Shown here: positions 19,767 through 28,837 of the stretch, in pieces
How the letters are laid out: every line of letters begins with the position of its first letter
Numbering within the stretch: position 1 is the stretch's first letter
Source of the DNA: Arcticibacter sp041902385
GTDB taxonomy: Bacteria > Bacteroidota > Bacteroidia > Sphingobacteriales > Sphingobacteriaceae
NCBI RefSeq assembly: GCF_041902385.1
Contig: NZ_CP169244.1
Location: forward strand, 4,712,001 to 4,776,000
Direction: 5' to 3'
Length of the DNA stretch: 64,000 bases
Notes under the pieces: model-generated
The model's input: only the letters and a program-made list of their open reading frames with translations
What the model was told of the DNA's origin: nothing
Database searches by the model: none
Translations under genes and position numbers: made by a program

Positions 19767-20192
19767 CTATTTAATTCGTTTTCTGGGGCGTCTGCCAGTC
19801 ATTGATCCCTCGCCTGGCCGTGTTACTTTCTGGTAGCTGACGTCGCCTGGCCTTGACACTTTCTGATAGGTCTTACCGTACACTTTTGGTTTAGCTTTAA
19901 TCTCCACTTTCTGAGCAGCCTTCTTTTTGTTGGCCAGCTTTTCCTTCTGGCGGTCATCAGCATAAACAACACTTATGGTGTCGTCATCGATACTCGCTTC
20001 GTGCAAATTGGAAATAGCATTTCTGGCATCTTCTTCCGTAGCCATGTCTACGAAACCAAACCTTCTGCTTACTCCGGTATGCTTGTCCCGTACAATGTTA
20101 ACAGCCTCGACCTTTCCAAACTGTTCAAAAAGCTCCTTTAGTTCGAGGTCCTCAAGATCACGCGGAAATCCGCCTGCAAATAGTTTAATCAT
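19767..20192 (-). CDS. RRM-domain RNA-binding protein
   Basis: Single RNA recognition motif (residues 1-80) with RNP2 LFAGGF and RNP1 RRFGFVDM, of the type common in Bacteroidota and cyanobacteria (cold-shock or post-transcriptional roles in some). A Lys/Ala-rich basic tail follows (~85-141) with two copies of YQKV(S/T)RPG(D/E) and an RRPRKRIK end, likely unstructured and RNA-binding. Starts at MIKLFAGG with no room for a longer N-terminus in the fold. It is monocistronic. RNA targets cannot be inferred from sequence. Confidence 0.9.
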   Translation of the reverse strand: MIKLFAGGFPRDLEDLELKELFEQFGKVEAVNIVRDKHTGVSRRFGFVDMATEEDARNAISNLHEASIDDDTISVVYADDRQKEKLANKKKAAQKVEIKAKPKVYGKTYQKVSRPGDVSYQKVTRPGEGSMTGRRPRKRIK

Positions 20193-20675
20193 TATGTTTG
20201 TGTGTATCTTCTCTGATGGATATGACCACCCTTTTCTTTATACTATTATACTACTTTAACAAAATGATTGTTTCAACAAAAACACTCCCTGTCGAAAATA
20301 TTTTTAGTTTCCACAACCCTTCTGATTTTAGAACGATACTTTTGTTTAAATTATCTCTATTAAGAGCACCGGCCGCCAGGTTTTGTAAATAATATGTCTT
20401 ATTTACCGCGTTAATACCCAACATCTTCCCGTCCTTAATAAGGTTCTGTACAGAGGCTCCAACAGCGCTGCAAGGTACTTATAATTTTCTTACCGCAAAA
20501 AAATTTGTTGACTGACCGCTGCTTTACTACAATGCTATTACGTTTAATCTGTCCTTTTATTGTACCCGGTTCTACGGCAGTCAGCCGAAAGTGTTACGGG
20601 GCAGCAACAAAAAATTTTAAATTAAGAGAATTTTTATTCACTCGGTTAATTCAACTTTTCTTCGTATCTTTAATG
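20193..20675. other. Intergenic stretch before the sRNA candidate
   Basis: AT-rich 5' region of the RRM gene, then sequence without a recognised gene. The 102-codon frame at 20505-20813 runs through the sRNA candidate and is judged spurious. Confidence 0.4.
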
Positions 20676-20740
20676 ACCCTTCCAAAGGGTATGTTTTTCA
20701 TAGGTAGATGTGGGGCCGGATGTACGTCCGGCCCTTCTTT
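20676..20740 (+). ncRNA. Candidate small RNA, copy 1
   Basis: Structure: 5' hairpin ACCCTTCCAAAGGGT (20676-20690), a 21-nt linker (20691-20711) and a terminator with an 8-bp stem (20713-20720 with 20727-20734) followed by TTCTTT. A promoter-like TATCTTTA at 20665-20672 ends 3 nt before the hairpin, where transcription would start. Thirty nucleotides from the hairpin loop through the linker are identical to copy 2 at 31461-31528 on the other strand, while the terminator stem differs in sequence and keeps pairing. It matches no RNA family I know. Confidence 0.65.
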
Positions 20741-21250
20741 CCCCTCCCCTTTCAGTCTGCCGTCCGCGAATAAAGAGCTTACCTGTATTGCAGTAAAAAT
20801 TGCACGAGATTAACAAGATCAGCCTGTTTCACTTCCCCATATCCACTGCGTATATCTCAAGCCCGCTGTCCGCTAAGCATCGCTCCGCCACCCTCCTTCC
20901 CTCTCTGTCTTAGGTGGCAGACACCCTGCCCTTAAGAAGAAGTCAGGACCGGATCGGCATCTGTTGCTCCCGTTGGAGAACCCTTGTATACCAGCACCGA
21001 CTTTGTTGCAACAAGATTGGCGTGCTATCGCTTGTACAATAAAATAGCCAGAAGGAACAGATGGCATTGACAGGCTATACCGGTCCTGGCTTGGTTACAA
21101 CCTGCCTTGGGTGCTGTCTAGTGTCGCATTAAATAGTGAGATCCCCCTCCTCGCCCGTCCTACACCTCTGCATTATTAAAAGAAGGCTAACTGCCGCAGT
21201 TTAATTACCGCCCAGGCTCCGAATCATTTCAGAAACACTAATGCTTTTAG
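20741..21250. other. Intergenic stretch between sRNA candidate and dinB
   Basis: No gene, clear repeat or hairpin recognised in about 500 bp. Confidence 0.4.
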
Positions 21251-21258
21251 TATTTTTA
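21251..21258 (+). promoter_or_regulatory. Possible -7 box TATTTTTA before dinB
   Basis: Seven of eight positions fit TAnnTTTG-like spacing (last base A). It lies 15 bp before ATG 21274 and inside the longer frame, favouring the shorter start. Confidence 0.4.
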
Positions 21259-21273
21259 ACATCATTTAGATGT

Positions 21274-22461
21274 ATGGCACTAGAATCGGGAAGGCGTTTC
21301 ATAGCTCATTTTGACCTCGACAGCTTCTTTGTGAGCGTAGAAAGGTTAAAAGATCCATCACTGATAGGAAAGCCGGTGATTGTTGGAGGATTAAGTGACC
21401 GGGGCGTAGTCGCGGCCTGCAGTTATGAGACCAGGCGCTTTGGCGTTCAAAGCGCAATGCCTATGAAAACTGCTCTCCGGCTTTGTCCGTCGGCCCGTGT
21501 CATAAAAGGTGACTATGCCAGTTATACACATTACTCCCGATTGGTAACAGAAGTGATTGGGGAGAAAGCGCCGGTGATGGAAAAGGCGAGCATAGACGAG
21601 TTTTATATTGACCTCACAGGAATGGACCGTTTCTTCGGTTGCAGTCAGTACGTGAGCGAGTTAAAGCAAAAGATTGTGCGTGAGACCGGGCTGCCTATTT
21701 CTTATGCGCTTGCATCAAACAAGCTGATCTCGAAAGTAGCGACAAATGAAGTCAAACCAAACGGACAAACAGAGGTGCCTTTTAGCCAGGAGCGTTCATT
21801 CCTTGCCCCCTTACTAATCGAAAAACTTCCCGGAGTAGGACAAAAGACTGCAGCTACCCTTAGAGCGATGGGCGCCGATACAATCGGATCCCTAAGTAAA
21901 ATTCCTTTAACTACTCTTCAGGCGAGATTTGGGAAAGGAGGTATCGAGCTTGCAAGAAAAGCAAATGGGATAGACGACAGCCCGGTAACTGCTTACTCAG
22001 AACGCAAAAGTATCAGCAAAGAAGACACCTTTCCCCAGGATACGGCAGACGGAGCTTTCCTGCTGGAGACACTGGTGCGCCTTACAGAATCGGTTGCTTT
22101 TCAACTCCGCAGGCACAAGAAATTAACCGGTTGCGTCGCTATCAAATTACGGTACTCCAATTTCAGCACCGTCTCGCATCAGGCGATGATTGAATACACT
22201 TCTTCCGATGATCTCCTCCTTTCAACAGCGAAAGGCTTGTTCGCAAAGCTTTATGATAAACGTCAGGCAGTGAGGTTGCTGGGCGTGAGGTTAAGCCACT
22301 TAATAGAAGGAAATCAGCAGATCGGTCTTTTTACTGACACGACAGAAAACATCCGGCTTTATCAGGCACTGGATCACATCCGGCAACGATTTGGAACAGA
22401 CGCTGTCTTCAGAGCTACGGGACACACACTGAATTCCGACGGCAAGAAGAACGAGGAGTAA
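21274..22461 (+). CDS. dinB: DNA polymerase IV (DinB, Y family)
   Basis: Error-prone translesion polymerase, 395 residues. Seen: catalytic HFDLDSFFVSVE near residues 12-23, SIDEFYIDLTG (second metal-binding acidic pair) near 110, helix-hairpin-helix KLPGVGQKTAATLR, and the little-finger domain to the end. The ATG at 21274 gives the usual short lead-in before the FDxD motif; an upstream in-frame ATG at 21241 adds 11 hydrophobic residues not typical for DinB. No C-terminal clamp-binding motif is obvious. It is monocistronic and no SOS box was identified. Confidence 0.93.
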   Translation: MALESGRRFIAHFDLDSFFVSVERLKDPSLIGKPVIVGGLSDRGVVAACSYETRRFGVQSAMPMKTALRLCPSARVIKGDYASYTHYSRLVTEVIGEKAPVMEKASIDEFYIDLTGMDRFFGCSQYVSELKQKIVRETGLPISYALASNKLISKVATNEVKPNGQTEVPFSQERSFLAPLLIEKLPGVGQKTAATLRAMGADTIGSLSKIPLTTLQARFGKGGIELARKANGIDDSPVTAYSERKSISKEDTFPQDTADGAFLLETLVRLTESVAFQLRRHKKLTGCVAIKLRYSNFSTVSHQAMIEYTSSDDLLLSTAKGLFAKLYDKRQAVRLLGVRLSHLIEGNQQIGLFTDTTENIRLYQALDHIRQRFGTDAVFRATGHTLNSDGKKNEE

Positions 22462-22568
22462 GGGTGCAGCAGGACTATACCTGCTTGCTCCGGAGGAATA
22501 TAGGGCAGCCAGGAAGTGCTTGCCCCTTGGAGACGAGGCAGGACCGTCAGTTGCAATTCATCCCCAGG

Positions 22569-23600
22569 TCAGTCCGTCCCGATGTTGATATTTTTCACTT
22601 CTGAAGACTTCACTCCCACTTCTGTGTCGAGCAGCAGGTCTACTACATCCCGGGTAATATCAGGATAGTTAATTTGCAAGGGCTTACCGTATTGCAGCCA
22701 GTCAGAGAGTCGGGGACTTGCAGAATCATCGAGAGCGGAAATCACAGGCACCCCCATCTCAGATAACGCAGCCGCATTCAGATGCTGTTCATATTGATTT
22801 TTCATCGGCACCACCAGGAGCTTTTTTCCCATGTACAGCGCTTCAGCAGGCGTTTCAAAGCCTGCCCCGCACAACACGCCCGAAGCTGATGCCATACTCT
22901 TGATAAAGGCCTCGTTGCTAACAGGCTGCACATTGATATTGCCAGCCATATACGTATACTTATTGTGTTTAGAAAAAACATCCCACCTGATATCTTTAAA
23001 TCGGGAAAGAATGCTTATAAGGCGTTTATCTTCATAGGAAGGAAGATATACAGTGTAATATTGGCGGTCATTTATTTCCTGATGGCGCACCTGCTGCCGA
23101 ATAACAGGAGTAAAAATATTGCTGTCGTACGTATTAAAGTGAAATCCATACTGTACATCCGACGGTGCATAGTGCTTCAGGATCCACTTGCCGAGCCAGT
23201 CTGTATGCAAGGCACGAGGCGATTTAGGCGCCAATACCGCCGACTGATGGCTTAAGGCAACCACCTTTTTCTTCTTCAGGCGACAAGCCCATGCTGTTAC
23301 CGGTTCAAAGTCGCTGATAACAAGGTCGTACTTCTCAACGGGGAGATCCCTTACTTCTGAGATCAGTTTTCTAAGGCTTCCCTGGACAAAAGTCTGCCAA
23401 AAATCAACTCCTCCTGATTTTCCGAAAATAAAACTCAGGCCGCGAAGCTGATAGCGAACAGGAAAAGGCAATATGAGGTCGCCTTGTATGCCGCTCACCA
23501 AAACATCCACCAATCCTCTCCGCTGCAGGCATGGAACAATGTCCATTGCCCTGCTCAGATGCCCGTTGCCGGTGCCCTGTATGGCGTAGAGAATTTTCAT
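22569..23600 (-). CDS. Glycosyltransferase, GT28/MurG-like
   Basis: GT-B fold protein, 343 residues. The N-terminal motif GTGNGHLSRA matches the GxGGH loop of MurG and monogalactosyl-diacylglycerol-synthase relatives. The C-terminal half has GAGFETPAEAL and VPMKNQYEQHLNA, the nucleotide-sugar site of this group (cf. GxGT.ExL and Q.xNA). The family is conserved in Bacteroidota and archaea but its acceptor is unknown. It lies between convergent dinB and the terminator at 23746. Confidence 0.82.
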   Translation of the reverse strand: MKILYAIQGTGNGHLSRAMDIVPCLQRRGLVDVLVSGIQGDLILPFPVRYQLRGLSFIFGKSGGVDFWQTFVQGSLRKLISEVRDLPVEKYDLVISDFEPVTAWACRLKKKKVVALSHQSAVLAPKSPRALHTDWLGKWILKHYAPSDVQYGFHFNTYDSNIFTPVIRQQVRHQEINDRQYYTVYLPSYEDKRLISILSRFKDIRWDVFSKHNKYTYMAGNINVQPVSNEAFIKSMASASGVLCGAGFETPAEALYMGKKLLVVPMKNQYEQHLNAAALSEMGVPVISALDDSASPRLSDWLQYGKPLQINYPDITRDVVDLLLDTEVGVKSSEVKNINIGTD

Positions 23601-23745
23601 AGGTCAAAAGTACAATATTCTTAAAACAGCATCACCATTTACTCAGAAAGTATGAGCAACGCATTTGAAGAGCTTCGCACACCTTGTATCCGCTCGCCTG
23701 CCTGATGTCAGGAGGCAACGGAACTATGGATGAAAAACTTCCGAT

Positions 23746-23790
23746 AGAAAAAGAGGCCGCCCCAACCTTCCGGGGGCGACCTCTTTTTCT
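23746..23790. terminator. Rho-independent terminator, likely bidirectional
   Basis: A long stem (about 23746-23763 with 23772-23790) with one internal mismatch, flanked by A-rich and T-rich ends. Both neighbours are on the minus strand: the gene that could end here is the OMP at 23893 reading leftward, so it most likely terminates that gene. Confidence 0.75.
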
Positions 23791-23892
23791 GTCTCGGTAG
23801 AACTCCTACCCGAAAGTGTCTTTGAGCTTAAAGGCTAAGGACAACTTTCGACTAACTTTCACTCCAGTGTGTGAGTTTAGGTTATTAAGATT

Positions 23893-24408
23893 CTACTTGC
23901 TCAGGTTAAAGCCATAAGCAAGACGAAGCGCGACTTGCTGCGGGTAGCCATCTTTGGCGTAGTCTTCATATTTAACGCCAACATCTAGTCCATTCCTAAA
24001 TGCCCAGCCGATGGATGGAGACCATACAAATGAGGTCTTTGCTCCCTCGTTAGTACCAAACCCTGCACCAACCTCGCCGCTTAAATAAAAGTTCTTTGTT
24101 AAAAACCCTTTAAGACCGGCCTTTACAGGAATAACGCCATAATCTTTGTTTCCAGGAAGGTCGAACTTATCCTTAAGAAAGAAGTTAGTGTATCCGGCAG
24201 ATAGTGTGCCTGAAAGGGGACCTGCAAAGTCCTTCTGCAGCTTTGCTTCGCCTCCAAGCACGAAGCCAAAAGGATCGTCCGTGGAAACACCTGGAGAAAC
24301 AGCAACACCTAAGCGCCAGGCTTTCGAATCCTGAGCTTTACTTTCGGAAGTAACAAAAAATAAGGCTATAGCCGAAGCAACTGTCAATAGTTTAATGGTC
24401 TTTTTCAT
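23893..24408 (-). CDS. Outer-membrane beta-barrel protein
   Basis: A 26-residue signal peptide (MKKTIKLLTVASAIALFFVT, then SESKAQ) precedes about 145 residues with alternating hydrophobic beta-strands and aromatic girdles ending in LRLAYGFNLSK, typical of a small porin-like barrel. Glycine-rich strands (GEAKLQKDF, SAGYTNFFLK) fit an outer-membrane-protein beta-barrel domain. It stands alone. Function unknown. Confidence 0.75.
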   Translation of the reverse strand: MKKTIKLLTVASAIALFFVTSESKAQDSKAWRLGVAVSPGVSTDDPFGFVLGGEAKLQKDFAGPLSGTLSAGYTNFFLKDKFDLPGNKDYGVIPVKAGLKGFLTKNFYLSGEVGAGFGTNEGAKTSFVWSPSIGWAFRNGLDVGVKYEDYAKDGYPQQVALRLAYGFNLSK

Positions 24409-24741
24409 ATCGATTTCTGTTAAGTTTGTTAATTAAACCGCCAAAGAGTTAACAAGGAGCATGCCAGTCGGCCGTTGCGTAATGCAACAATTCCGAGCCC
24501 AGGAGTCAGGAGAAGGGCCTAATCTTTTCATTTAAAACCAGTTCCGAGACTATTATAGGGGGGCATTTTTTTAGCGACCCTGACAAGGCCACAGACAGAA
24601 GCGTTTGACTTTTCGTCATAATTAGTCAGCATTGTCATATTTTTCGACAGGCCAGTTTCTCCTGCGAACATTCATTTTACTTGCTTGTTAAAAAACGAGA
24701 AATCATTTTATTAATTGCCCTCAGGGCCTACAATCCAGCTT
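24409..24741. other. Intergenic stretch between OMP gene and lipoprotein gene
   Basis: Divergent promoters of the two genes presumably lie here. A G6 run (near 24560) followed by CATTTTTTT is the only notable feature; no gene recognised. Confidence 0.4.
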
Positions 24742-24951
24742 ATGAAACAGAAAATTCAGTATGCCATTGTAACATGTGTGATCGGACTATCGCTCACAGC
24801 ATGCACGTCAAACAAGACCGGAGAGCAAGTATCGGACTCCTTAAATCAGGTCACCGATTCCGTCAAAAATGATACGTCCACTTACGACATTACATCTCAA
24901 AAAGACAGCCTTGGCGGCTCAACAACTGATCAGGACACTGTACCCCGGTAA
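24742..24951 (+). CDS. Small Asp/Ser/Thr-rich lipoprotein
   Basis: A 69-residue protein. The signal peptide ends in lipobox LTAC (Cys ~22), then a low-complexity tail rich in Ser, Asp and Thr (SDSLNQVTDSVKNDTSTYD). The ATG at 24742 begins MKQKIQ, giving a normal n-region; the ATG-equivalent 27 bp upstream adds a non-signal stretch. It resembles three other small lipoproteins in this window (32234, 62228, 62993). Function unknown. Confidence 0.7.
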   Translation: MKQKIQYAIVTCVIGLSLTACTSNKTGEQVSDSLNQVTDSVKNDTSTYDITSQKDSLGGSTTDQDTVPR

Positions 24952-25354
24952 CTAAACTATAGAGACGGACATATGCGCCGTCTCTCAATTATTTTCAGCT
25001 CCTTTGCCTTCTAAGCTCGCGAACGTCCCCTATGATGATTCGGTATTTTTACAGGTCGTCGCCAGATCGTTTCACTAAAGCTGATGACCGGGACAGACAC
25101 CCTCCTTCTTTAATTCCTATTTGTGCGAAGAGTTCATCGTGTTTTTAGTAGCAGCACGAGGAAGAGTCGTTGCGGGGACTGCCCCAGGCAAAGCCGCACC
25201 CGATTTGTTTCATAGAGCAGGCGCAACACCTGCAACGGGTTTACATAATCAAGGGCAAAGCTGTACCAAATTCGTTTCACAGCCTAAAAAACCGTCTCTT
25301 CTCTCCGTCCCTGCCTCCCCTATGCCTTCTCCTGACCGCCAGGTGGCGGCGTAG
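24952..25354. other. Intergenic stretch, no gene
   Basis: Two loosely similar direct stretches occur around 25190-25220 and 25255-25285 (AAAGCCGCACC and AAAGCTGTACC starts). Open frames on both strands lack family features. Confidence 0.4.
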
Positions 25355-25410
25355 TGTCCCCGAGGAGAGTCCGTCTTTTTACAACAAAAGACGGACTCTC
25401 CTCGGGGACA
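25355..25410. repeat. Perfect 25-bp inverted repeat
   Basis: Arms 25355-25379 and 25386-25410 are exact reverse complements with a 6-nt centre. The inner end carries T4/A4 and the stem has about 60% G+C. It is the longest perfect palindrome I saw in the window. It could be a strong terminator, a mobile-element remnant or an assembly fold-back. Confidence 0.8.
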
Positions 25411-25725
25411 AGTCAACCTCACCACGGGCTCAACTCCTGCCATAGGGAACGAAGGTACCAGCCAGGCACCATCCTTTCTCAGCTCTGTATATGCTTTGGT
25501 AACACGTAGGTACTTTCCATGAAGAAGAGAGCGCAGAGAACGCCAGTTTGTTTTCTTCGTGCCTCTGACTAATGTTCGTTTCTGATCCTGCTGCTGACAG
25601 ACGGTTGTCACAACACATCCTTTCTTTGTGTCATTGCCAGTTCCGGATGATTGGCTACACAAAACGACAGTTTGCTGTTACAATCCGGCACCGGCGGCAT
25701 CTAAGTAATAATAAATTCTATTGAG
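25411..25725. other. Intergenic stretch after the palindrome
   Basis: No gene recognised. Antisense open frames are low in family features. Confidence 0.4.
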
Positions 25726-25971
25726 ATGGATATACTTGTATTTAAGACCAATGTTAGTGATAAGCAACACGTTGAGCATGTACGGCCCTTTCTTCTCGGA
25801 ATGCAGGAGATCATGAAATGGAACTTTGATCTTCTTGATGAAGAATTTATACTGAGGGTAGAAGCAATCAGACACCTGAATCCGCAGAAGGTCGAGTCGG
25901 CCTTGCACAATGCAGGATATTATTGCAAGGAGCTGGAAAGCTTTTGTGCGGGCCATTCCCTACACCAATAG
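25726..25971 (+). CDS. Small HMA-like protein
   Basis: An 81-residue cytoplasmic protein. The pattern, beta (ILVFKTNV), helix (VEHVRPFL), beta (WNFDLLDE), beta (ILRVEA), helix and YYCKEL, matches the ferredoxin-like fold of heavy-metal-associated domains, but the CxxC metal motif is absent. Small proteins of this type occur in Bacteroidota without a known role. It lies 20 bp before a Crp-family gene, so the two probably form one unit. Confidence 0.6.
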   Translation: MDILVFKTNVSDKQHVEHVRPFLLGMQEIMKWNFDLLDEEFILRVEAIRHLNPQKVESALHNAGYYCKELESFCAGHSLHQ

Positions 25972-25991
25972 TAAATGACTACCTTTACAGC

Positions 25992-26582
25992 ATGACCCTT
26001 GATCCGGCCCTTATTCTTCATCACGTGGCCATGCACATTAGCCTCAGCAGCGAGGAAAGAGATTTTTTCATTTCATTGTTGCAGTATAAATCCGTAAACC
26101 GGCGTCAGTTTTTGCTAAAAGAAGGTGAGGTTTGCAAACATTCTTCATTTGTAAACCAGGGACTATTAAGAGGTTATACGATAGACACGAACGGTTTTGA
26201 GCACGTGTTAAATTTTGCGCCTCCAGGCTGGTGGATCGGGGACATGGCCAGCCTGATCACGCAGAAGCCAGGGGTCCTGTATGTCCAGGCGCTGGAGGAC
26301 ACGAAAGTAATACAACTATCAAAGAGCAATCAGGAAGTTTTGTGTACACGGGTACCTAAATTTGAGCGATTTTTCAGGATTTTGACGGAAAACTCTCTGG
26401 TTAGCAGTTACCGCCGGCTTACAGATACGGTAAGCCTCACTGCGGAGGAGCGGTACCTGAACTTTTGCAGAAAATATCCGATGCTTGTCCAGACTCTGCC
26501 ACAGAAACAAATAGCCTCGTATCTTGGCATTACACCAGAATTTCTGAGCAAAATGAAACGCAGCCTGCTAAAAAAGAAATAG
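25992..26582 (+). CDS. Crp/Fnr-family transcriptional regulator
   Basis: A 196-residue regulator. The N-terminal cyclic-nucleotide-binding-like beta-roll (residues ~25-115) is followed by a dimer helix and a C-terminal winged helix (LPQKQIASYLGITPEFLSKMKRSL). There is no four-Cys iron-sulfur motif, so it is not an FNR oxygen sensor in the classic sense. The start ATG at 25992 is preferred over an upstream one at 25923 that would overlap the HMA-like gene. A pirin gene follows 98 bp downstream; Crp-pirin neighbours are common and suggest regulation of pirin. Confidence 0.82.
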   Translation: MTLDPALILHHVAMHISLSSEERDFFISLLQYKSVNRRQFLLKEGEVCKHSSFVNQGLLRGYTIDTNGFEHVLNFAPPGWWIGDMASLITQKPGVLYVQALEDTKVIQLSKSNQEVLCTRVPKFERFFRILTENSLVSSYRRLTDTVSLTAEERYLNFCRKYPMLVQTLPQKQIASYLGITPEFLSKMKRSLLKKK

Positions 26583-26663
26583 AACCGCACGATACTATGC
26601 CTGCCCGCCTTTTCTTAACCTAGGTTATGAAAGGAAGGAAGTGTCAGGGCTACCTTTGTATAA

Positions 26664-26670
26664 AAAAGGA
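26664..26670 (+). promoter_or_regulatory. Shine-Dalgarno AAAGGAG of the pirin gene
   Basis: The 7-nt site lies 9 bp before ATG 26680 and selects it over an in-frame upstream start at 26641. Confidence 0.6.
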
Positions 26671-26679
26671 GCAAATACC

Positions 26680-27402
26680 ATGGCAAAGACAATCTTTCAC
26701 AAGGCTGATTTACGCGGAAAAGCCGATCACGGCTGGTTAAAGAGTTTTCACTCTTTCAGCTTCGCCAATTTCTACGATCCGCACCGGATACACTTTGGCG
26801 CACTTCGTGTACTAAATGACGATACCGTTTCTGAAGGGCGGGGATTCGGGTCGCACCCTCACGACAATATGGAAATCATCTCCATTCCGCTGGAAGGCGA
26901 TCTGGAACACCAGGATAGTATGGGAAATTCGGCCGTGATCAGACATGGCGATATACAGGTAATGAGTGCGGGAACAGGAATCTATCATAGTGAATATAAT
27001 CATAATAAAAGCACACCTGTTAAGTTCCTGCAGATATGGATTTTCCCGAACAAGAGGGATGTAACGCCCCGGTATGACCAGCTTACGCTTAACGTGGAAG
27101 ACCGGAAAAACAAGCTGCAGCAGATGTTGTCGCCTAATCCCGACGACCAGGGAGTATGGATCTATCAGGACGCCTGGTTTCATATGGGAAACTTCGATCA
27201 GGGGGTTGAGGCCGAGTATCAATTTAAGAGTGAAGATAGCGGGGTGTATGCCTTTGTTGTTTCCGGATCTGTTCAGTTCAATGGCAATGTGCTGGATGCA
27301 AGGGACGGACTTGGCATCTGGGAAACGGATAAACTGGCGATAAAAGCAGAAACAAATTCTGAATTCCTTCTGATGGAAGTCCCCATGACTGTGAGGTTGT
27401 AA
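26680..27402 (+). CDS. Pirin family protein
   Basis: Cupin bicupin protein of 240 residues. The N-cupin has the metal-site residues HPHDNME near residue 60 and GTGIYHSEYNH near residue 105, with WIFPNKR in the middle. Pirins bind Fe(II) and some act as quercetinases or redox-sensing co-regulators. It starts at ATG 26680 with a good Shine-Dalgarno, an unusual strength for this genome. It follows a Crp-family regulator, a likely controller. Confidence 0.9.
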   Translation: MAKTIFHKADLRGKADHGWLKSFHSFSFANFYDPHRIHFGALRVLNDDTVSEGRGFGSHPHDNMEIISIPLEGDLEHQDSMGNSAVIRHGDIQVMSAGTGIYHSEYNHNKSTPVKFLQIWIFPNKRDVTPRYDQLTLNVEDRKNKLQQMLSPNPDDQGVWIYQDAWFHMGNFDQGVEAEYQFKSEDSGVYAFVVSGSVQFNGNVLDARDGLGIWETDKLAIKAETNSEFLLMEVPMTVRL

Positions 27403-27459
27403 AACACCTCCGGGATGATAACCGAACCAACCGTTCGCGTGCCGGCCCAACAATTTGTG

Positions 27460-27467
27460 TAAGTTTG
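27460..27467 (+). promoter_or_regulatory. -7 promoter box TAAGTTTG
   Basis: Exact match to TAnnTTTG, 17 bp before ATG 27485, giving a 5' leader of about 14 nt. Confidence 0.6.
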
Positions 27468-27484
27468 TGGTTCATACTTGCACA

Positions 27485-28299
27485 ATGGCAAAAAAAGGTA
27501 GTGTCAGCATATTGGGATGCGGTTGGTACGGTATTCATCTTGGTGCAGAATTACAATCGGCAGGATACGCAGTGAGGGGCTCGACTACAAGCGAGCACAA
27601 ACTGTCGCTTCTAAGAGAGAAGGGCATTGAGGCTTTTCAAATCGAGATACGGGGAGATGAGATCGTGGGCAACAAACTTTTTTTTGACTGCGACATTCTG
27701 ATCATCAGCATCCCCCCTCTCTCGGCAGTACGGGTCCGGCTGAGTACAGAGCCCGCTTCAATGTCTTGCTATCAGAACTCAAATGCAGGCGCTTCCAGTC
27801 TGTCATCTTCATCAGCTCTATCGGAGTGTATGGCAACCCGAACAAAGAAGTCACGGAGCTAGAGCCGCCACAGCCTGATACAGGGAGCGGAACGGTTCTT
27901 CTTGATGCAGAGCTACGCCTAAAGACTGAACTATCAACTGCAGTGACGATACTCCGATTTGCAGGACTGATCGGTCCGGGAAGACACCCTGGTCGCTTTC
28001 TGGCGGGCAAAAAGGGAGTGGAGAATGGTGTGGCTCCGGTCAACCTTGTGCATCTTCATGATTGTACCGGATTGACGCGCAAAATAATTGATTTAAAAGC
28101 TTTCGGGAGAACCTATAATATATGTGCTCCGCAGCATCCCTCGCGTGAAAACTACTACACACGTGCGGCAGCCATTGGAGGGTATGAAATCCCGCAGTTC
28201 AAAAAAGAGCTGACCAAGTGGAAAACGGTGAGCAGCGTTTATATTCCTTCTGAGATCACCTGGAACTACCTCGACCTCACTGAATCCTCCCTTTTCTAG
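27485..28299 (+). CDS. NAD(P)-binding epimerase/SDR-like protein (frameshifted)
   Basis: Rossmann-fold protein related to the YeeZ/NAD-dependent epimerase group. The first piece has the dinucleotide loop GCGWYGIHLG and IISIPP. The second, in another frame, has FISSIGVYG, ILRFAGLIGPGRHPG, NLVHLHDC and FGRTYNICAP. The junction falls at a C-run of 6 (27712-27717); one more C reads SIPPSLGSTGPAEYRARF into the second frame, where the domain continues. Both halves are conserved, so a base-calling error is likely. The second piece also has an internal start at 27766 that is probably not used. Confidence 0.82.
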
Positions 28300-28410
28300 T
28301 GCTTCCCCGGCATCTCTCGCCACGCCCAGGGAAAGAAAAAAGAAAAAAACTCCTGAAATTTCATGTTATTTTCATGATACCTGATGTTCTTTGAATAAAA
28401 GAAATACATC

Positions 28411-28824
28411 ATGAAAAAGGTCATATTTTATAGCTCGATACTTCTTGCTGCCTTCCTTTCGACGGAGAGCAAGGCACAGGTACACGTAGATGTAAATATA
28501 GGCCAGCCTGCCTATGTAGCCCCGGTCAGAGAAACACGCTATTACTATCTTCCTGATGCGGAGGCCTATTATTACGTACCGAAAAAAGTCTACTACTACC
28601 GTCACCGCGGAGATTGGGTTAGAAGCGCCTATCTTCCGGGCTACAGGAACTACAATGTCTATAACGTCAGGCATGTTGTGGTGAACGAAGAAAGGCCCTA
28701 TTTAAGGCATGACTATTATCGTTCGCGCTATAACATTCGCGACAACTATTACGTAGAACGTGTTAATTATAAGCACGGTAAGTGGAAAAAATCACACACA
28801 CATAGAGGTAGAGGGCGCCACTAA
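28411..28824 (+). CDS. Secreted Tyr/Arg-rich protein
   Basis: A 137-residue exported protein. The signal peptide (MKKVIFYSSILLAAFLSTES, then KAQ) is followed by a Tyr-, Arg- and Val-rich sequence (YYYLPDAEAYYYVPKKVYYY) and a basic His/Arg-rich end (KKSHTHRGRGRH). No enzyme motif is seen; it may bind surfaces or other molecules in the periplasm. It is monocistronic, ending near an imperfect hairpin and T8 run at about 28838-28900. Function unknown. Confidence 0.72.
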   Translation: MKKVIFYSSILLAAFLSTESKAQVHVDVNIGQPAYVAPVRETRYYYLPDAEAYYYVPKKVYYYRHRGDWVRSAYLPGYRNYNVYNVRHVVVNEERPYLRHDYYRSRYNIRDNYYVERVNYKHGKWKKSHTHRGRGRH

Positions 28825-28837
28825 TCCGGGTGCTCGG

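Noticed and set aside
26812..27453. 213-codon minus-strand frame opposite pirin
   Set aside because: Antisense to a complete pirin with its metal-site histidines.
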